DNA from: Mucilaginibacter_A sp050954865
GTDB lineage: Bacteria; Bacteroidota; Bacteroidia; Sphingobacteriales; Sphingobacteriaceae
DNA: 64,000 nt
NCBI GenBank assembly: GCA_050954865.1
Contig: JBPBQN010000160.1
Location: 1 to 64,000, forward strand
Direction of reading: 5' to 3'
Part shown: positions 17,556 through 26,024 of the stretch, piece by piece
Numbering within the stretch: position 1 is the stretch's first letter
Layout of the letters: the number at the start of each line of letters is the position of its first letter
Made by a program: the position numbers and the translations under genes
Notes under the pieces: model-generated
What the model saw: the letters and a program-made list of their open reading frames with translations, nothing else
Told to the model about the DNA's origin: nothing
Databases searched by the model: none

Positions 17556-17792
17556 ATGTCTGATATCGCTTCCAGAGTAAAAGCAATTATCGTAGAAAAA
17601 TTAGGTGTTGACGAGAACGAAGTTACGCCAGAGGCAAGTTTCACTAATGATTTAGGTGCAGATTCTTTGGATACTGTAGAACTGATCATGGAATTTGAAA
17701 AAGAATTTAATGTAGCCATCCCTGATGATCAGGCAGAAAACATTGGCACTGTAGGCCAGGCTATTGCTTACCTGGAAAAAAACGTTAAATAG
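17556..17792 (+). CDS. acpP: acyl carrier protein
   Basis: A 78-residue acidic protein that carries growing fatty acyl chains on a phosphopantetheine arm attached to Ser 37 in GADSLDTVEL. Typical four-helix ACP length and sequence. First gene of an acpP-fabF-rnc unit, 18 bp before fabF. Confidence 0.98.
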   Translation: MSDIASRVKAIIVEKLGVDENEVTPEASFTNDLGADSLDTVELIMEFEKEFNVAIPDDQAENIGTVGQAIAYLEKNVK

Positions 17793-17810
17793 TAGCGCTT
17801 TTACAATTAA

Positions 17811-19064
17811 ATGGAGTTAAAAAGAGTAGTTGTAACAGGTCTTGGCGCACTTACTCCGATTGGTAATAATGTTCCGGCTTATTGGAATGCTTTGCTTGCC
17901 GGAGTAAGTGGTGCTGACTTCATTAAAAGTTTCGACACTAGCAAATTTAAAACCAAGTTTGCCTGTGAAGTAAAAAACTTTTCTGCGGAGGAAATTTTTG
18001 GCAGAAAAGAAGCACGTAAAATGGATCCTTTTGTTCATTATGCGATGTTTGCAGTGGACGAAGCAGTACGCGATGCCAATCTGGATTTTCCCAATCTTGA
18101 TACCAACCGCATTGGTGTGATTTGGGGTGCAGGTATTGGCGGATTAAAAACTTTTTTAGATGAAGTTTCCAACTTTGCAAAAGGTGATGGAACACCACGT
18201 TATAATCCGTACTTTATTCCAAAAATGATTTTGGACATTGCTCCTGGCCATATTTCTATCAAGTATGGCCTGCGCGGCCCGAATTTTTCTACCGTTTCTG
18301 CTTGTGCTTCTGGTACAAATGCATTGATTGATTCTTTCAATTACATTCGCTTAGGTACTGCGGATGTACTCATTTCCGGTGGTTCTGAAGCCATTATTAA
18401 TGAAGCTGGAATGGGCGGATTTAATGCCATGCACGCTTTATCTACCAGAAATGATGATCCAAAAACAGCATCGCGCCCTTTTGACAAAGACCGTGATGGT
18501 TTTGTAGCCGGCGAAGGTGCAGGTGCGCTCATTTTAGAAAGTTTGGAACATGCCAAAGCTCGTGGTGCAAAAATTTATGCAGAACTGATTGGCGGTGGCA
18601 TGAGTGCCGATGCAAATCATATAACTGCTCCGCATCCGGAAGGTTTAGGTGCAAGATTGGTGATGACGAATGCTTTGCGTGATGCCAACCTGACTACCAG
18701 CGACATTGATTACATTAACGTTCATGGCACTTCTACTCAATTGGGCGATATCAGCGAAACCAAAGCTATCGTAAGCTTATTTGGAGAAGATGCTTATAAA
18801 TTAAACATTAGTTCTACCAAATCTATGACTGGCCACTTGCTTGGTGCAGCCGGTGCCATCGAAGCTATTGCATCCGTTTTAGCTGTACAAAATGACATTA
18901 TTCCGCCAACAATAAACCATTTTACAGATGATCCGGAGTTTGATCCGCAATTAAACTTCACTTTTAATCAGGCACAAAAACGCCTGGTGCGCACAGCTCA
19001 AAGCAATACATTTGGCTTTGGTGGCCATAATGCTTCAGTTATTTTCAAAAAATACGAAGAATAG
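17811..19064 (+). CDS. fabF: beta-ketoacyl-ACP synthase II
   Basis: Condensing enzyme of fatty acid elongation. The 417-residue thiolase-fold protein has the nucleophile Cys 165 in SACASGTNA and the two catalytic His residues in NVHGTST (about 305) and MTGHLLGAAG (about 341). Its N-terminus RVVVTGLGALTPIGN is canonical. Follows acpP and precedes rnc by 5 bp. Confidence 0.97.
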   Translation: MELKRVVVTGLGALTPIGNNVPAYWNALLAGVSGADFIKSFDTSKFKTKFACEVKNFSAEEIFGRKEARKMDPFVHYAMFAVDEAVRDANLDFPNLDTNRIGVIWGAGIGGLKTFLDEVSNFAKGDGTPRYNPYFIPKMILDIAPGHISIKYGLRGPNFSTVSACASGTNALIDSFNYIRLGTADVLISGGSEAIINEAGMGGFNAMHALSTRNDDPKTASRPFDKDRDGFVAGEGAGALILESLEHAKARGAKIYAELIGGGMSADANHITAPHPEGLGARLVMTNALRDANLTTSDIDYINVHGTSTQLGDISETKAIVSLFGEDAYKLNISSTKSMTGHLLGAAGAIEAIASVLAVQNDIIPPTINHFTDDPEFDPQLNFTFNQAQKRLVRTAQSNTFGFGGHNASVIFKKYEE

Positions 19065-19069
19065 CCTTA

Positions 19070-19795
19070 ATGCCGGTTTTAAAGTTTTATAAGCTTTATT
19101 TATCTCCCAGCAGAAAATACGTTAAACTGTTAAAAAACCTGTTGGGCTTTGTACCGGGCAATTTGATGCTTTACCGTTTGGCTTTTCGGCATAAATCTGT
19201 TGCGCAGGTTATAAAAAAAGGCGTTAAAAACAGTAACGAACGTTTGGAGTTTTTGGGTGATGCTGTGCTTGGTTCGGTTATAGCTGAAGTACTTTTTAAA
19301 ATGTATCCTTATGAAGATGAGGGTTTTTTAACAGAACTTCGCTCTAAAATAGTGAGTCGTGTTAACCTCAATCAATTGAGCCGAAAACTTGGCTTTGAAC
19401 AATTGATTGAGTTTGATAATCGCGTAATCAATACCAGCCGGCAAAGTTCTTTGTTAGGCGATGCTTTTGAAGCTTTGATTGGAGCGGTTTATCTAGATAA
19501 AGGTTACGATTTTACTAAAAACTTCCTGACCAATCACATTATCAAATCTCATATTGATATTCATACGCTGGAAAAAACGGAAACCAATTTTAAAAGTAAA
19601 TTGATTGAATGGTGCCAGCGGCATGGCAAAGACATTATTTTTGAATTAACTACTAACCAGCAGGGCGAAAATTCAAAACTGTTTACCGTTCAGGCCAATG
19701 TTGATGGCGAAGTTTTAGGCAGCGGTAAAGAATTCAACAAAAAAACAGCTGAAAAACTGGCTGCCGAAAAAGCTTGCGAAGCTTTAGGAATTTAA
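19070..19795 (+). CDS. rnc: ribonuclease III
   Basis: Double-strand-specific endoribonuclease for rRNA and mRNA processing. The 241-residue protein has the signature NERLEFLGDAVLG with its metal-binding Glu and Asp, the second acidic site in LLGDAFEALIGAVYLD, and a C-terminal dsRNA-binding domain from about residue 165 ending KKTAEKLAAEKACEAL. The acpP-fabF-rnc order is widely conserved in the phylum. Confidence 0.96.
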   Translation: MPVLKFYKLYLSPSRKYVKLLKNLLGFVPGNLMLYRLAFRHKSVAQVIKKGVKNSNERLEFLGDAVLGSVIAEVLFKMYPYEDEGFLTELRSKIVSRVNLNQLSRKLGFEQLIEFDNRVINTSRQSSLLGDAFEALIGAVYLDKGYDFTKNFLTNHIIKSHIDIHTLEKTETNFKSKLIEWCQRHGKDIIFELTTNQQGENSKLFTVQANVDGEVLGSGKEFNKKTAEKLAAEKACEALGI

Positions 19796-19814
19796 CTCAC
19801 ATTATCTTTGTTGT

Positions 19815-19926
19815 TATTTTGACCGAAGGGAGAAATCCTATTCCAATAAACCAATTTTTTGCCAATAAAAGAAGTATTGTACAAATCACTTCAAAGAAGC
19901 TTTCCTCCTGTGGTCGAAATGACAAA
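19815..19926. repeat. REP/MITE-like inverted repeat, GACCGAAGGGAGAAATC family
   Basis: TTTTGACCGAAGGGAGAAAT at the left and the inverted TCCTCCTGTGGTCGAAATGA at the right enclose about 65 bases. It belongs to the same family as 23541-23632 and 36613-36707 but is more degraded. A copy of the dispersed 14-base motif sits in the loop. Confidence 0.7.
19864..19877 (+). repeat. dispersed motif inside a REP loop
   Basis: AATAAAAGAAGTAT, lying in the loop of the 19815-19926 inverted repeat. Confidence 0.6.
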
Positions 19927-19953
19927 ACCGAGAATCTAACTAAAACACTTCTT

Positions 19954-20691
19954 TTAATACAGCTTTTTAAGCGGCGGCGGCGCTTTGCCATCTTTTAGTT
20001 GCTTGGCAGAAGCTTTGATATAATTAATTAGATCATATTCATTCCAACGAATTAACTGATCATAAGACGGCCGGAAAGTATTCATAAACACCTCAATTTG
20101 CGCATCCGTTAAATCCGTATTTTGCTTAACAATAGCCGCATTAAAGCGTTTGTCAATATTAATCTGCTCGGTTTCCGTTTTAGAAAAGGCCTGAAAACGC
20201 CTTGCCTGTCCTGGCGTTTTACCAAAAAGTTCATACAAACCAGTTATGGGCGAAGCTATTGCTGCAAGCGCCGGCGGTTTCCCGTTATAAAAACTTCCCT
20301 GACCGCGATATTGCCGCATCGCTTCATCCAGTTCCTGCTTTTTACTTTGGCCAACAATTCGCACTTCATTTAATTGGATTACTTGCGAAAGCTGAATTAT
20401 GGCATCTTTTTGATTTTCAACCACATAATAGTTATCAGAATAATCTTTTTTGGTGATTTTTAGCGTATCACCCAAAGTTACTTTTATAGTAAATGCGCCT
20501 GTATAATCTGTATTAACTGTCAACTTATTTTTAAGGTTGAGGATGAACGCATTGGACACCCGAAAATCACTTTGCTTTTGAAAAATAACACCTTTCAATA
20601 TAAAACCTTGCTGTGCAAATATAGTAGATGTATTGCAAATTTGCAATACAATCATCAACAAAAAAGCATGAAAAATGGGTTTTCGCATCAA
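19954..20691 (-). CDS. exported protein with carboxypeptidase-regulatory-like domain
   Basis: 245 residues: signal peptide (1-26), then a small beta-sandwich of the CarboxypepD_reg-like type (about 30-110; FILKGVIFQKQSD, DYTGAFTIKVTLGDTLKI), a fold common in Bacteroidota envelope proteins. The C-terminal half is helical and ends in the basic, proline-rich DGKAPPPLKKLY. No catalytic motif is visible. It stands between rnc and the YicC-type gene on the opposite strand. Function unknown. Confidence 0.75.
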   Translation of the reverse strand: MMRKPIFHAFLLMIVLQICNTSTIFAQQGFILKGVIFQKQSDFRVSNAFILNLKNKLTVNTDYTGAFTIKVTLGDTLKITKKDYSDNYYVVENQKDAIIQLSQVIQLNEVRIVGQSKKQELDEAMRQYRGQGSFYNGKPPALAAIASPITGLYELFGKTPGQARRFQAFSKTETEQINIDKRFNAAIVKQNTDLTDAQIEVFMNTFRPSYDQLIRWNEYDLINYIKASAKQLKDGKAPPPLKKLY

Positions 20692-20754
20692 CGCAAACTT
20701 ACAAAAAGCAAAAATGCCAAAGCGTTAAAGTTTGTTAATTGCCAATTTTGGGTC

Positions 20755-20768
20755 GATAAAAACAGTAT
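20755..20768 (+). repeat. dispersed motif, AC variant
   Basis: TTTTGGGTC followed by GATAAAAACAGTAT, 60 bp upstream of the YicC-type gene. Confidence 0.65.
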
Positions 20769-20816
20769 CAGCCTTGTGCAAAGCCTTTTAAAACGTTAGC
20801 GGTATCGATAAATTTT

Positions 20817-20824
20817 TATCTTTG
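20817..20824 (+). promoter_or_regulatory. -7 box directly in front of the YicC-type gene
   Basis: TATCTTTG, a perfect TAnnTTTG. It ends three bases before the ATG at 20828, so the transcript should be leaderless. No clear -33 TTTG at the usual distance. Confidence 0.55.
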
Positions 20825-20827
20825 CAG

Positions 20828-21703
20828 ATGATTAAATCCATGACCGGTTTTGGCTTGATCAGTCAGGATCTGGGCAACGTAAAATACACCGTTGAAATAA
20901 AATCACTCAACAGCAAATTCCTGGAGCTGTCTATCAAATTACCGCGCGTTTTTGCTGATAAAGAGTTTGAACTACGCAACGAATGCAGTCGTTTAATTGA
21001 GCGCGGCAAAGTAAACCTCAGCTTTAACATCGAACAAAACGAAGCTAAAAACGCCGCTTTAGGCATCGACATAAATCTGTTACAGCAATATTTAGAGCAG
21101 CTAAAAGAAGTATCGGTAAAAACAGCACAGCCGGCAAATAACTTGCTGCAGCTGGCTTTGGGTTTGCCCGATGTGATGAAATATCAGGAAGAAAAAGCAA
21201 CCGAAGATGAGTGGAAAACGGTTGCGCAACTGTTTAAAAAGGCAGTTGAAGCATTCCAGCAATTTCGGTTGGATGAGGGAAATGTGCTGGAAAATGATTT
21301 GAAACTGCGCATTGGTATTATTTTGGAAAACTTATCAAAAGTTGCCATTGAAGAACCTGTACGCATCACCACAATAAAAGATCGCTTAAATAATTTTTTG
21401 GCTGAAGCTGTTGGCCGCGAGAACATCGACCAGAATCGTTTTGAACAGGAATTAATCTATTATATTGATAAATTGGATATTACGGAAGAAAAGATCCGCC
21501 TGAAAACGCATTGCGATTACTTTCTGGAAACGTTGAAAAGTGCGGATGCCAATGGCAAAAAGCTTGGTTTTATTGCCCAGGAAATTGGCCGCGAAGTAAA
21601 CACGTTAGGTTCTAAAGCCAACAATGCTATTATCCAAAAGTTGGTGGTTGGCATGAAAGAAGAACTGGAAAAAATTAAAGAACAATTGTTAAATGTGTTG
21701 TAG
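20828..21703 (+). CDS. YicC/YloC family endoribonuclease
   Basis: A 291-residue protein of the YicC/YloC family, members of which have been shown to cleave RNA. The N-terminus MIKSMTGFG and the C-terminal GREVNTLGSKANNAIIQKLV are the family's two conserved blocks. A frame extension to a TTG at 20822 would overlap the promoter, so ATG at 20828 is preferred. It precedes gmk, a widespread gene pair. The gene holds both motif variants back to back (21100-21113 and 21115-21128). Confidence 0.92.
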   Translation: MIKSMTGFGLISQDLGNVKYTVEIKSLNSKFLELSIKLPRVFADKEFELRNECSRLIERGKVNLSFNIEQNEAKNAALGIDINLLQQYLEQLKEVSVKTAQPANNLLQLALGLPDVMKYQEEKATEDEWKTVAQLFKKAVEAFQQFRLDEGNVLENDLKLRIGIILENLSKVAIEEPVRITTIKDRLNNFLAEAVGRENIDQNRFEQELIYYIDKLDITEEKIRLKTHCDYFLETLKSADANGKKLGFIAQEIGREVNTLGSKANNAIIQKLVVGMKEELEKIKEQLLNVL

Positions 21704-21741
21704 CTGAAAGCTATCAGCCATTAGCTATCATCTGTAAATTT

Positions 21742-22314
21742 ATGAACCAATCGGGCAAACTCATTATATTTTCTGCGCCGTCGGGAGCTGGCAAAACCAC
21801 CATTGTGCAGCATTTGCTTGGTAAATTTCCGGATCTGGAATTTTCTATTTCGGCAACCACACGGGAGCCTCGCGGAGACGAACAAAACGGAAAAGATTAC
21901 TATTTTATTTCTCAAAAAGAGTTTCTGCACCGCATTGCTAAAAAAGACTTTGTAGAGTTTGAAGAAGTTTATTCAGGCACTTTTTACGGTACGCTGCGGG
22001 CCGAAATTGAACGCATTTGGGCAAATGGCAAGCATGTAATTTTTGATATTGATGTGATTGGTGGCTTGCATTTAAAACGAAAATACGATGGCAAAGCTTT
22101 AGCCATTTTTGTACAACCACCATCATTGGAAGTGCTGATTGAACGCCTGAGCGGACGCGGAACCGACAGCGAAGAAAAATTACAGGAACGTTATGCCAAA
22201 GCCGAAAAAGAACTGGCCTACGCGCCGCAGTTTGACGTAATTTTAAAAAATTACGAACTGGATGTTGCCTGCGAAGAAGCCAAAATGCTAGTTTCTGATT
22301 TTATTGGTCACTGA
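21742..22314 (+). CDS. gmk: guanylate kinase
   Basis: Phosphorylates GMP to GDP. The 190-residue protein has the P-loop SAPSGAGKTT at residues 11-20, the GMP-binding SATTREPRGDE and GKDYYFIS segments and VIFDIDVIGG. Normal length. Followed after 27 bp by nadD. Confidence 0.97.
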   Translation: MNQSGKLIIFSAPSGAGKTTIVQHLLGKFPDLEFSISATTREPRGDEQNGKDYYFISQKEFLHRIAKKDFVEFEEVYSGTFYGTLRAEIERIWANGKHVIFDIDVIGGLHLKRKYDGKALAIFVQPPSLEVLIERLSGRGTDSEEKLQERYAKAEKELAYAPQFDVILKNYELDVACEEAKMLVSDFIGH

Positions 22315-22323
22315 TTTTAGGTC

Positions 22324-22337
22324 GGTAAAAACAGCAT
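22324..22337 (+). repeat. dispersed motif between gmk and nadD
   Basis: TTTTAGGTC then GGTAAAAACAGCAT. It occupies almost the whole gmk-nadD gap and ends four bases before the nadD ATG. Confidence 0.65.
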
Positions 22338-22341
22338 CAGC

Positions 22342-22914
22342 ATGAAAATCGGTTTGTTTTTCGGTTCGTTCAATCCCATCCACACCGGCCATCTGATCAT
22401 TGCCAGCTACATGGCGCACCACACGGAACTGGATAAAATATGGTTGGTGGTTTCGCCACACAATCCGCTTAAAAAAGCTTCTGATCTGATCAATACTTAT
22501 GATCGTTTAGAGATGGCCAAACTTGCTACCGAAACTTCAGATAAAATTGAAGTAAGCGATATTGAACTGAAACTGCCGCGCCCATCATACACTATTGATA
22601 CGCTGACGCATTTACACGAAAAATTTCCGCAGCATCAGTTTGTACTGATTATGGGTTCTGATAATTTAAAATCGCTGCATAAATGGAAAAACTATGAAAT
22701 TTTGCTACGCGATTACCAAATTTACGTTTATCCACGACCAGGATTTGAAAATACGGAATTTAGCCAACATCCGTCTATCACGATAACGGATACGCCGCTG
22801 ATCGAGATTTCTTCTACTTTTATCCGCAAATCCATCGCCCAAAATAAAAACGTTCAGTATTTTTTGCCGGATAACGTGCTGGAATTTATTGATAGCAAAA
22901 ACTTGTACCGGTAA
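22342..22914 (+). CDS. nadD: nicotinate-nucleotide adenylyltransferase
   Basis: Adds AMP to nicotinate mononucleotide in NAD synthesis. The 190-residue protein has the nucleotidyltransferase loop FFGSFNPIHTGHL with the T/HxGH motif at residues 14-17 and the C-terminal ISSTFIRKSI (ISSTxIR). Normal length, in line with gmk and miaE. Confidence 0.96.
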   Translation: MKIGLFFGSFNPIHTGHLIIASYMAHHTELDKIWLVVSPHNPLKKASDLINTYDRLEMAKLATETSDKIEVSDIELKLPRPSYTIDTLTHLHEKFPQHQFVLIMGSDNLKSLHKWKNYEILLRDYQIYVYPRPGFENTEFSQHPSITITDTPLIEISSTFIRKSIAQNKNVQYFLPDNVLEFIDSKNLYR

Positions 22915-22926
22915 TTTTTTATTAAA

Positions 22927-23526
22927 ATGAGCGAGAAAACCATCCTGAAACTGCAATTGCCAACAGACCCAAATTGGGTTACCAATGTGGTGCAAAGTAA
23001 TATTGAAGAAATTTTAACCGATCATGCTTTTTGCGAGCAGAAAGCGGCCAGCAACGCCATTACGTTGATCGTACAAAACCCCAATTTATCAGATTTGGTA
23101 CAGGAAATGGTACAATTGGCGCAAGAAGAGTTGGATCATTTTAAACGCGTGCACGATTTGATTTTGCAACGAGGTTTTGTTTTAGGCCGAGAACGGAAAG
23201 ATAATTACGTAAATGAACTAGCCAAATTCATCATCAAAGGCGGCGGCCGCGAAGCGCAGCTGATTGACCGTTTGCTGTTTTCTGCAATGATTGAAGCGCG
23301 CAGTTGTGAGCGTTTCAAAGTAATGTCGGAACATATCAACGATACCGAACTTGCAGCTTTTTACCACGAATTAATGGTAAGTGAAGCTGGTCATTACACT
23401 ATGTTTATTCGCTTAGCCAGAAAATACGCCGTTACGATTGATGTGGAAAGCCGCTGGAAAAGTTTTTTAGAATATGAAGCGCAGGTAGTGCAAAATTATG
23501 GTAGAAGCAAAACGATACATGGATAA
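22927..23526 (+). CDS. miaE: tRNA-(ms2io6A)-hydroxylase MiaE
   Basis: Non-haem di-iron mono-oxygenase that hydroxylates the isopentenyl group on tRNA adenosine 37. The 199-residue ferritin-like four-helix protein carries the expected Glu and His ligands in QEELDHFKRVH, EARSCERF and SEAGHYTMF. It follows nadD by 12 bp. Confidence 0.9.
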   Translation: MSEKTILKLQLPTDPNWVTNVVQSNIEEILTDHAFCEQKAASNAITLIVQNPNLSDLVQEMVQLAQEELDHFKRVHDLILQRGFVLGRERKDNYVNELAKFIIKGGGREAQLIDRLLFSAMIEARSCERFKVMSEHINDTELAAFYHELMVSEAGHYTMFIRLARKYAVTIDVESRWKSFLEYEAQVVQNYGRSKTIHG

Positions 23527-23540
23527 AAAGCTTCTTTGTT

Positions 23541-23632
23541 TGTCATTTCGACCAAAGAGAGAAATCTTAATCAAAAAATATATAAAACCATTTCGCTTTA
23601 AATAAGATTTCTCCCTTTTGGTCGAAATGACA
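23541..23632. repeat. REP/MITE-like palindrome, GTCATTTCGACC family
   Basis: Arms of about 29 bases, TGTCATTTCGACCAAAG-AGAGAAATCTTA at 23541-23569 and its near-perfect complement at 23603-23632, around a 33-base AT-rich loop. It lies between the convergent miaE and FAD monooxygenase genes. The same termini recur at 19815 and 36613. It contains no ORF. Confidence 0.85.
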
Positions 23633-23637
23633 GCGCA

Positions 23638-23651
23638 ATGCTTCTTTTACC
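23638..23651 (-). repeat. dispersed motif at the end of the monooxygenase gene
   Basis: ATGCTTCTTTTACC on the plus strand. It overlaps the stop codon at 23647-23649 and lies six bases beyond the REP palindrome. Confidence 0.65.
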
Positions 23652-25257
23652 CTGCTTTTTTGGTTGCGCTGCGATAACCCACAATCTTCTCCAGATAATC
23701 TGCAATTAACTCGACATGAATGGCATCATTTAGATAACCGATATACATATCCGGGCGCACAATAATGGCTTTTCGTTCGCCTTCCTTCATCTCAAAACAA
23801 TCGAAAACCGCTTTATTTTTAACAGAAAAAGGCAGGTAAAAAAAGTTCAGCTGTGGATAATTCAGGCTGATCCATCGTGCTAAACCAAATAAATCATGCT
23901 CGCTTAATTTCCCCAAAGCAATAAACGTAAAACCTGGCTTGAAGCACCAAACGTGCAAATCAGTTTCCTGCTGCTTTTTCTCATCAAAAATTTTTATATA
24001 AGGTAATCTGTCGCCTGCTTTTATATTTTTGGTTTTACTTAAATTAAGGTTGATTTTACGATCACGATAACTGATTCCAATCTCCGAAATCGTTTTAAAA
24101 CCAAATTCCCGCCAGTTTTCCTGCTTCCAGAAAAAACGAGTGGCAAACGGTAAAATCAAATTTTTGAGCAAACGGTTAATTGGGTTTTTCGAGTTGATAA
24201 AATTAAATGCCCGATCCGTAGTTTGCAGCAGTTTCCGTGCAACCGGCATTCGTTCTTCCGCATAACTTTCTAAAATTTGCGGTTGATAATTTTGGTTGAT
24301 TACGCCGGCCAGCTTCCATGCCAAATTGTAAGCATCCTGCAAACCAGTGTTCATGCCTTGCCCGCCGGCGGGCGAATGAATATGTGCCGCATCGCCAATT
24401 AAAAAGCTGTTTTTATGCCTGAATTTTTCGGCCATGCGATGATGCAGTTTGTAAACTGAAAACGCATGACAGGTTTTTATACGGAAGTTTTGCGGAAGCA
24501 TTTTTGCCAGATCAGTTTCAATGTCTTCAAACGTAAGGTTCTGCTGATTTTCAAATCTTTTTGGCAACGTAGCAACCACCCGAAAACGATTATTTTTCAT
24601 CGGAAAAAGACCGGTAAAAGAAGCATTGCCTAATTTTAACGTAATTTGATTGTCGGCAAAAATCTGTTCAAACGCCACATCAGCCAGCAAAAACTGATTG
24701 GCATACGCTTGTCCTTTAAAATCAATTTGCAAAAATTTTCGTACCGAACTGTGCGCGCCGTCTGCACCAATCAGCCAATCCGTAGTAACGATGCTGTTTT
24801 TATCGGTACTTTTTAGGTGTAATTGAAGTTGATTTTCTTCCTGAACCAAATCCGCTAAAGTAGTATCCCAATAAACCGGACAACATTTTTGGGTGAGGAA
24901 ATCCAATAGCAAACGCTCGTTTTTACTTTGCTCGAAAAGATGCACAAACGGAAAAAGCGTACTGTTTTTGCCGAGGTTTTTTAAGGAAAGATGAACAAGT
25001 TCCTGTTCTTCATTTTGGATGGAAACACTTTCTGCCTGAATTCCTTCCTGTAAAGCCCGATCTGCCAAACCCATTTGCCGGTAAATTTCCATCGATCGTG
25101 CCTGAACGGCCAACGCGCGCGATTGATTTGTCGGGCCTTTTTTACTATCGATAATCAGCGGTTGCACGCCATAACGCAGCAGTTGCGCAGCCATCATCAA
25201 ACCGGAAGGCCCAGCGCCAACAATTAAAACCGGGAAATGGCCTTCAGGAACCAGCAT
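23647..25257 (-). CDS. FAD-dependent aromatic-type monooxygenase
   Basis: 536 residues of the PF01494 flavoprotein hydroxylase family. It shows the FAD dinucleotide loop VGAGPSGLMMAAQLL near the N-terminus, the GADGAHSSVRK (DG) motif, and the second FAD-binding LIGDAAHIHSPAGGQGMNTG. A thioredoxin-like C-terminal domain, as in phenol hydroxylase relatives, is plausible from the length. Substrate unknown. It lies 3 bp after the methyltransferase gene on the same strand. A motif copy lies inside it at 24613-24626. Confidence 0.88.
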   Translation of the reverse strand: MLVPEGHFPVLIVGAGPSGLMMAAQLLRYGVQPLIIDSKKGPTNQSRALAVQARSMEIYRQMGLADRALQEGIQAESVSIQNEEQELVHLSLKNLGKNSTLFPFVHLFEQSKNERLLLDFLTQKCCPVYWDTTLADLVQEENQLQLHLKSTDKNSIVTTDWLIGADGAHSSVRKFLQIDFKGQAYANQFLLADVAFEQIFADNQITLKLGNASFTGLFPMKNNRFRVVATLPKRFENQQNLTFEDIETDLAKMLPQNFRIKTCHAFSVYKLHHRMAEKFRHKNSFLIGDAAHIHSPAGGQGMNTGLQDAYNLAWKLAGVINQNYQPQILESYAEERMPVARKLLQTTDRAFNFINSKNPINRLLKNLILPFATRFFWKQENWREFGFKTISEIGISYRDRKINLNLSKTKNIKAGDRLPYIKIFDEKKQQETDLHVWCFKPGFTFIALGKLSEHDLFGLARWISLNYPQLNFFYLPFSVKNKAVFDCFEMKEGERKAIIVRPDMYIGYLNDAIHVELIADYLEKIVGYRSATKKAG

Positions 25258-25260
25258 TGA

Positions 25261-25974
25261 TCAGGAACGATGCAGCAAAAAAATTGTTGGTTTTTTATGC
25301 AGATCAGGTTCCTGCTTTTTCCAGTCGGCAATGGTTTTGGTTGCAATCATTTCATCTTCGGCAGTAATGTTGCAGGCGATGCACAACATCGTTTTTAAAT
25401 GCGCACTTTTAAGCACTTCTTCCAGCAGCTGATTATTGCGGAAAGGTGTTTCAATAAAAATTTGTGTTTGCTGATAACGTTCGGAAAGTGATTCCAGCTC
25501 TTTGATTTTGCGCGAACGTTCGGCTTTATCAATCGGCAAATAACCGTGGAAAGTAAACCGTTGCCCATCAAAACCCGAAGCCATCAACGCCAGCAAAATC
25601 GAACTTGGTCCAACTAACGGAACGACTTTGATGTTTCGGCGATGTGCTTCCGCCACAATATCTGCGCCCGGATCAGCAACGCCCGGACAACCGGCTTCGC
25701 TCATCAAACCAACATCTTTTCCGGCTTCTAATCCGCCAAAAAAATACGATAAACTGCCGCCGCGCTGGTGTTTTCCGTAATCGTGCAGCGTTAAATCTGC
25801 CTGCGACGTTTTTAAACCTGCTTCTTTTAAAAATTTTCGGGCAGTTTTTTCGTTTTCAACAATATATTCGCTGATCTGGTTAATCTTTTCGCGCAAAAAA
25901 GGCGTAAAAGACTTCAAGCCGACTTCCTCAGCAAGCGGCACAGGAATTAAAAACAAGGTTCCTTTGGTCATCAT
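25261..25974 (-). CDS. RsmI-like tetrapyrrole-methylase-fold SAM methyltransferase
   Basis: A 237-residue SAM-dependent methyltransferase related to RsmI (16S rRNA 2'-O-methylcytidine). It has LFLIPVPLAE at the N-terminus, GLMSEAGCPGVADPG (cofactor loop) and VVPLVGPSSILLALMASG. Bacteroidota often carry this shorter paralogue beside a true RsmI, so I do not assign the symbol. It is the first gene of a two-gene unit with the monooxygenase and diverges from the gene at 26025. Confidence 0.88.
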   Translation of the reverse strand: MMTKGTLFLIPVPLAEEVGLKSFTPFLREKINQISEYIVENEKTARKFLKEAGLKTSQADLTLHDYGKHQRGGSLSYFFGGLEAGKDVGLMSEAGCPGVADPGADIVAEAHRRNIKVVPLVGPSSILLALMASGFDGQRFTFHGYLPIDKAERSRKIKELESLSERYQQTQIFIETPFRNNQLLEEVLKSAHLKTMLCIACNITAEDEMIATKTIADWKKQEPDLHKKPTIFLLHRS

Positions 25975-26011
25975 TGCAAAAATGTGATTTTTTATTTAAC
26001 TTTTGATTTTG

Positions 26012-26018
26012 AAAGGAG
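26012..26018 (+). promoter_or_regulatory. Shine-Dalgarno sequence, gene at 26025
   Basis: AAAGGAG six bases before the ATG. A strong ribosome binding site is unusual in this window, where most genes lack one. Confidence 0.55.
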
Positions 26019-26024
26019 CAATAA

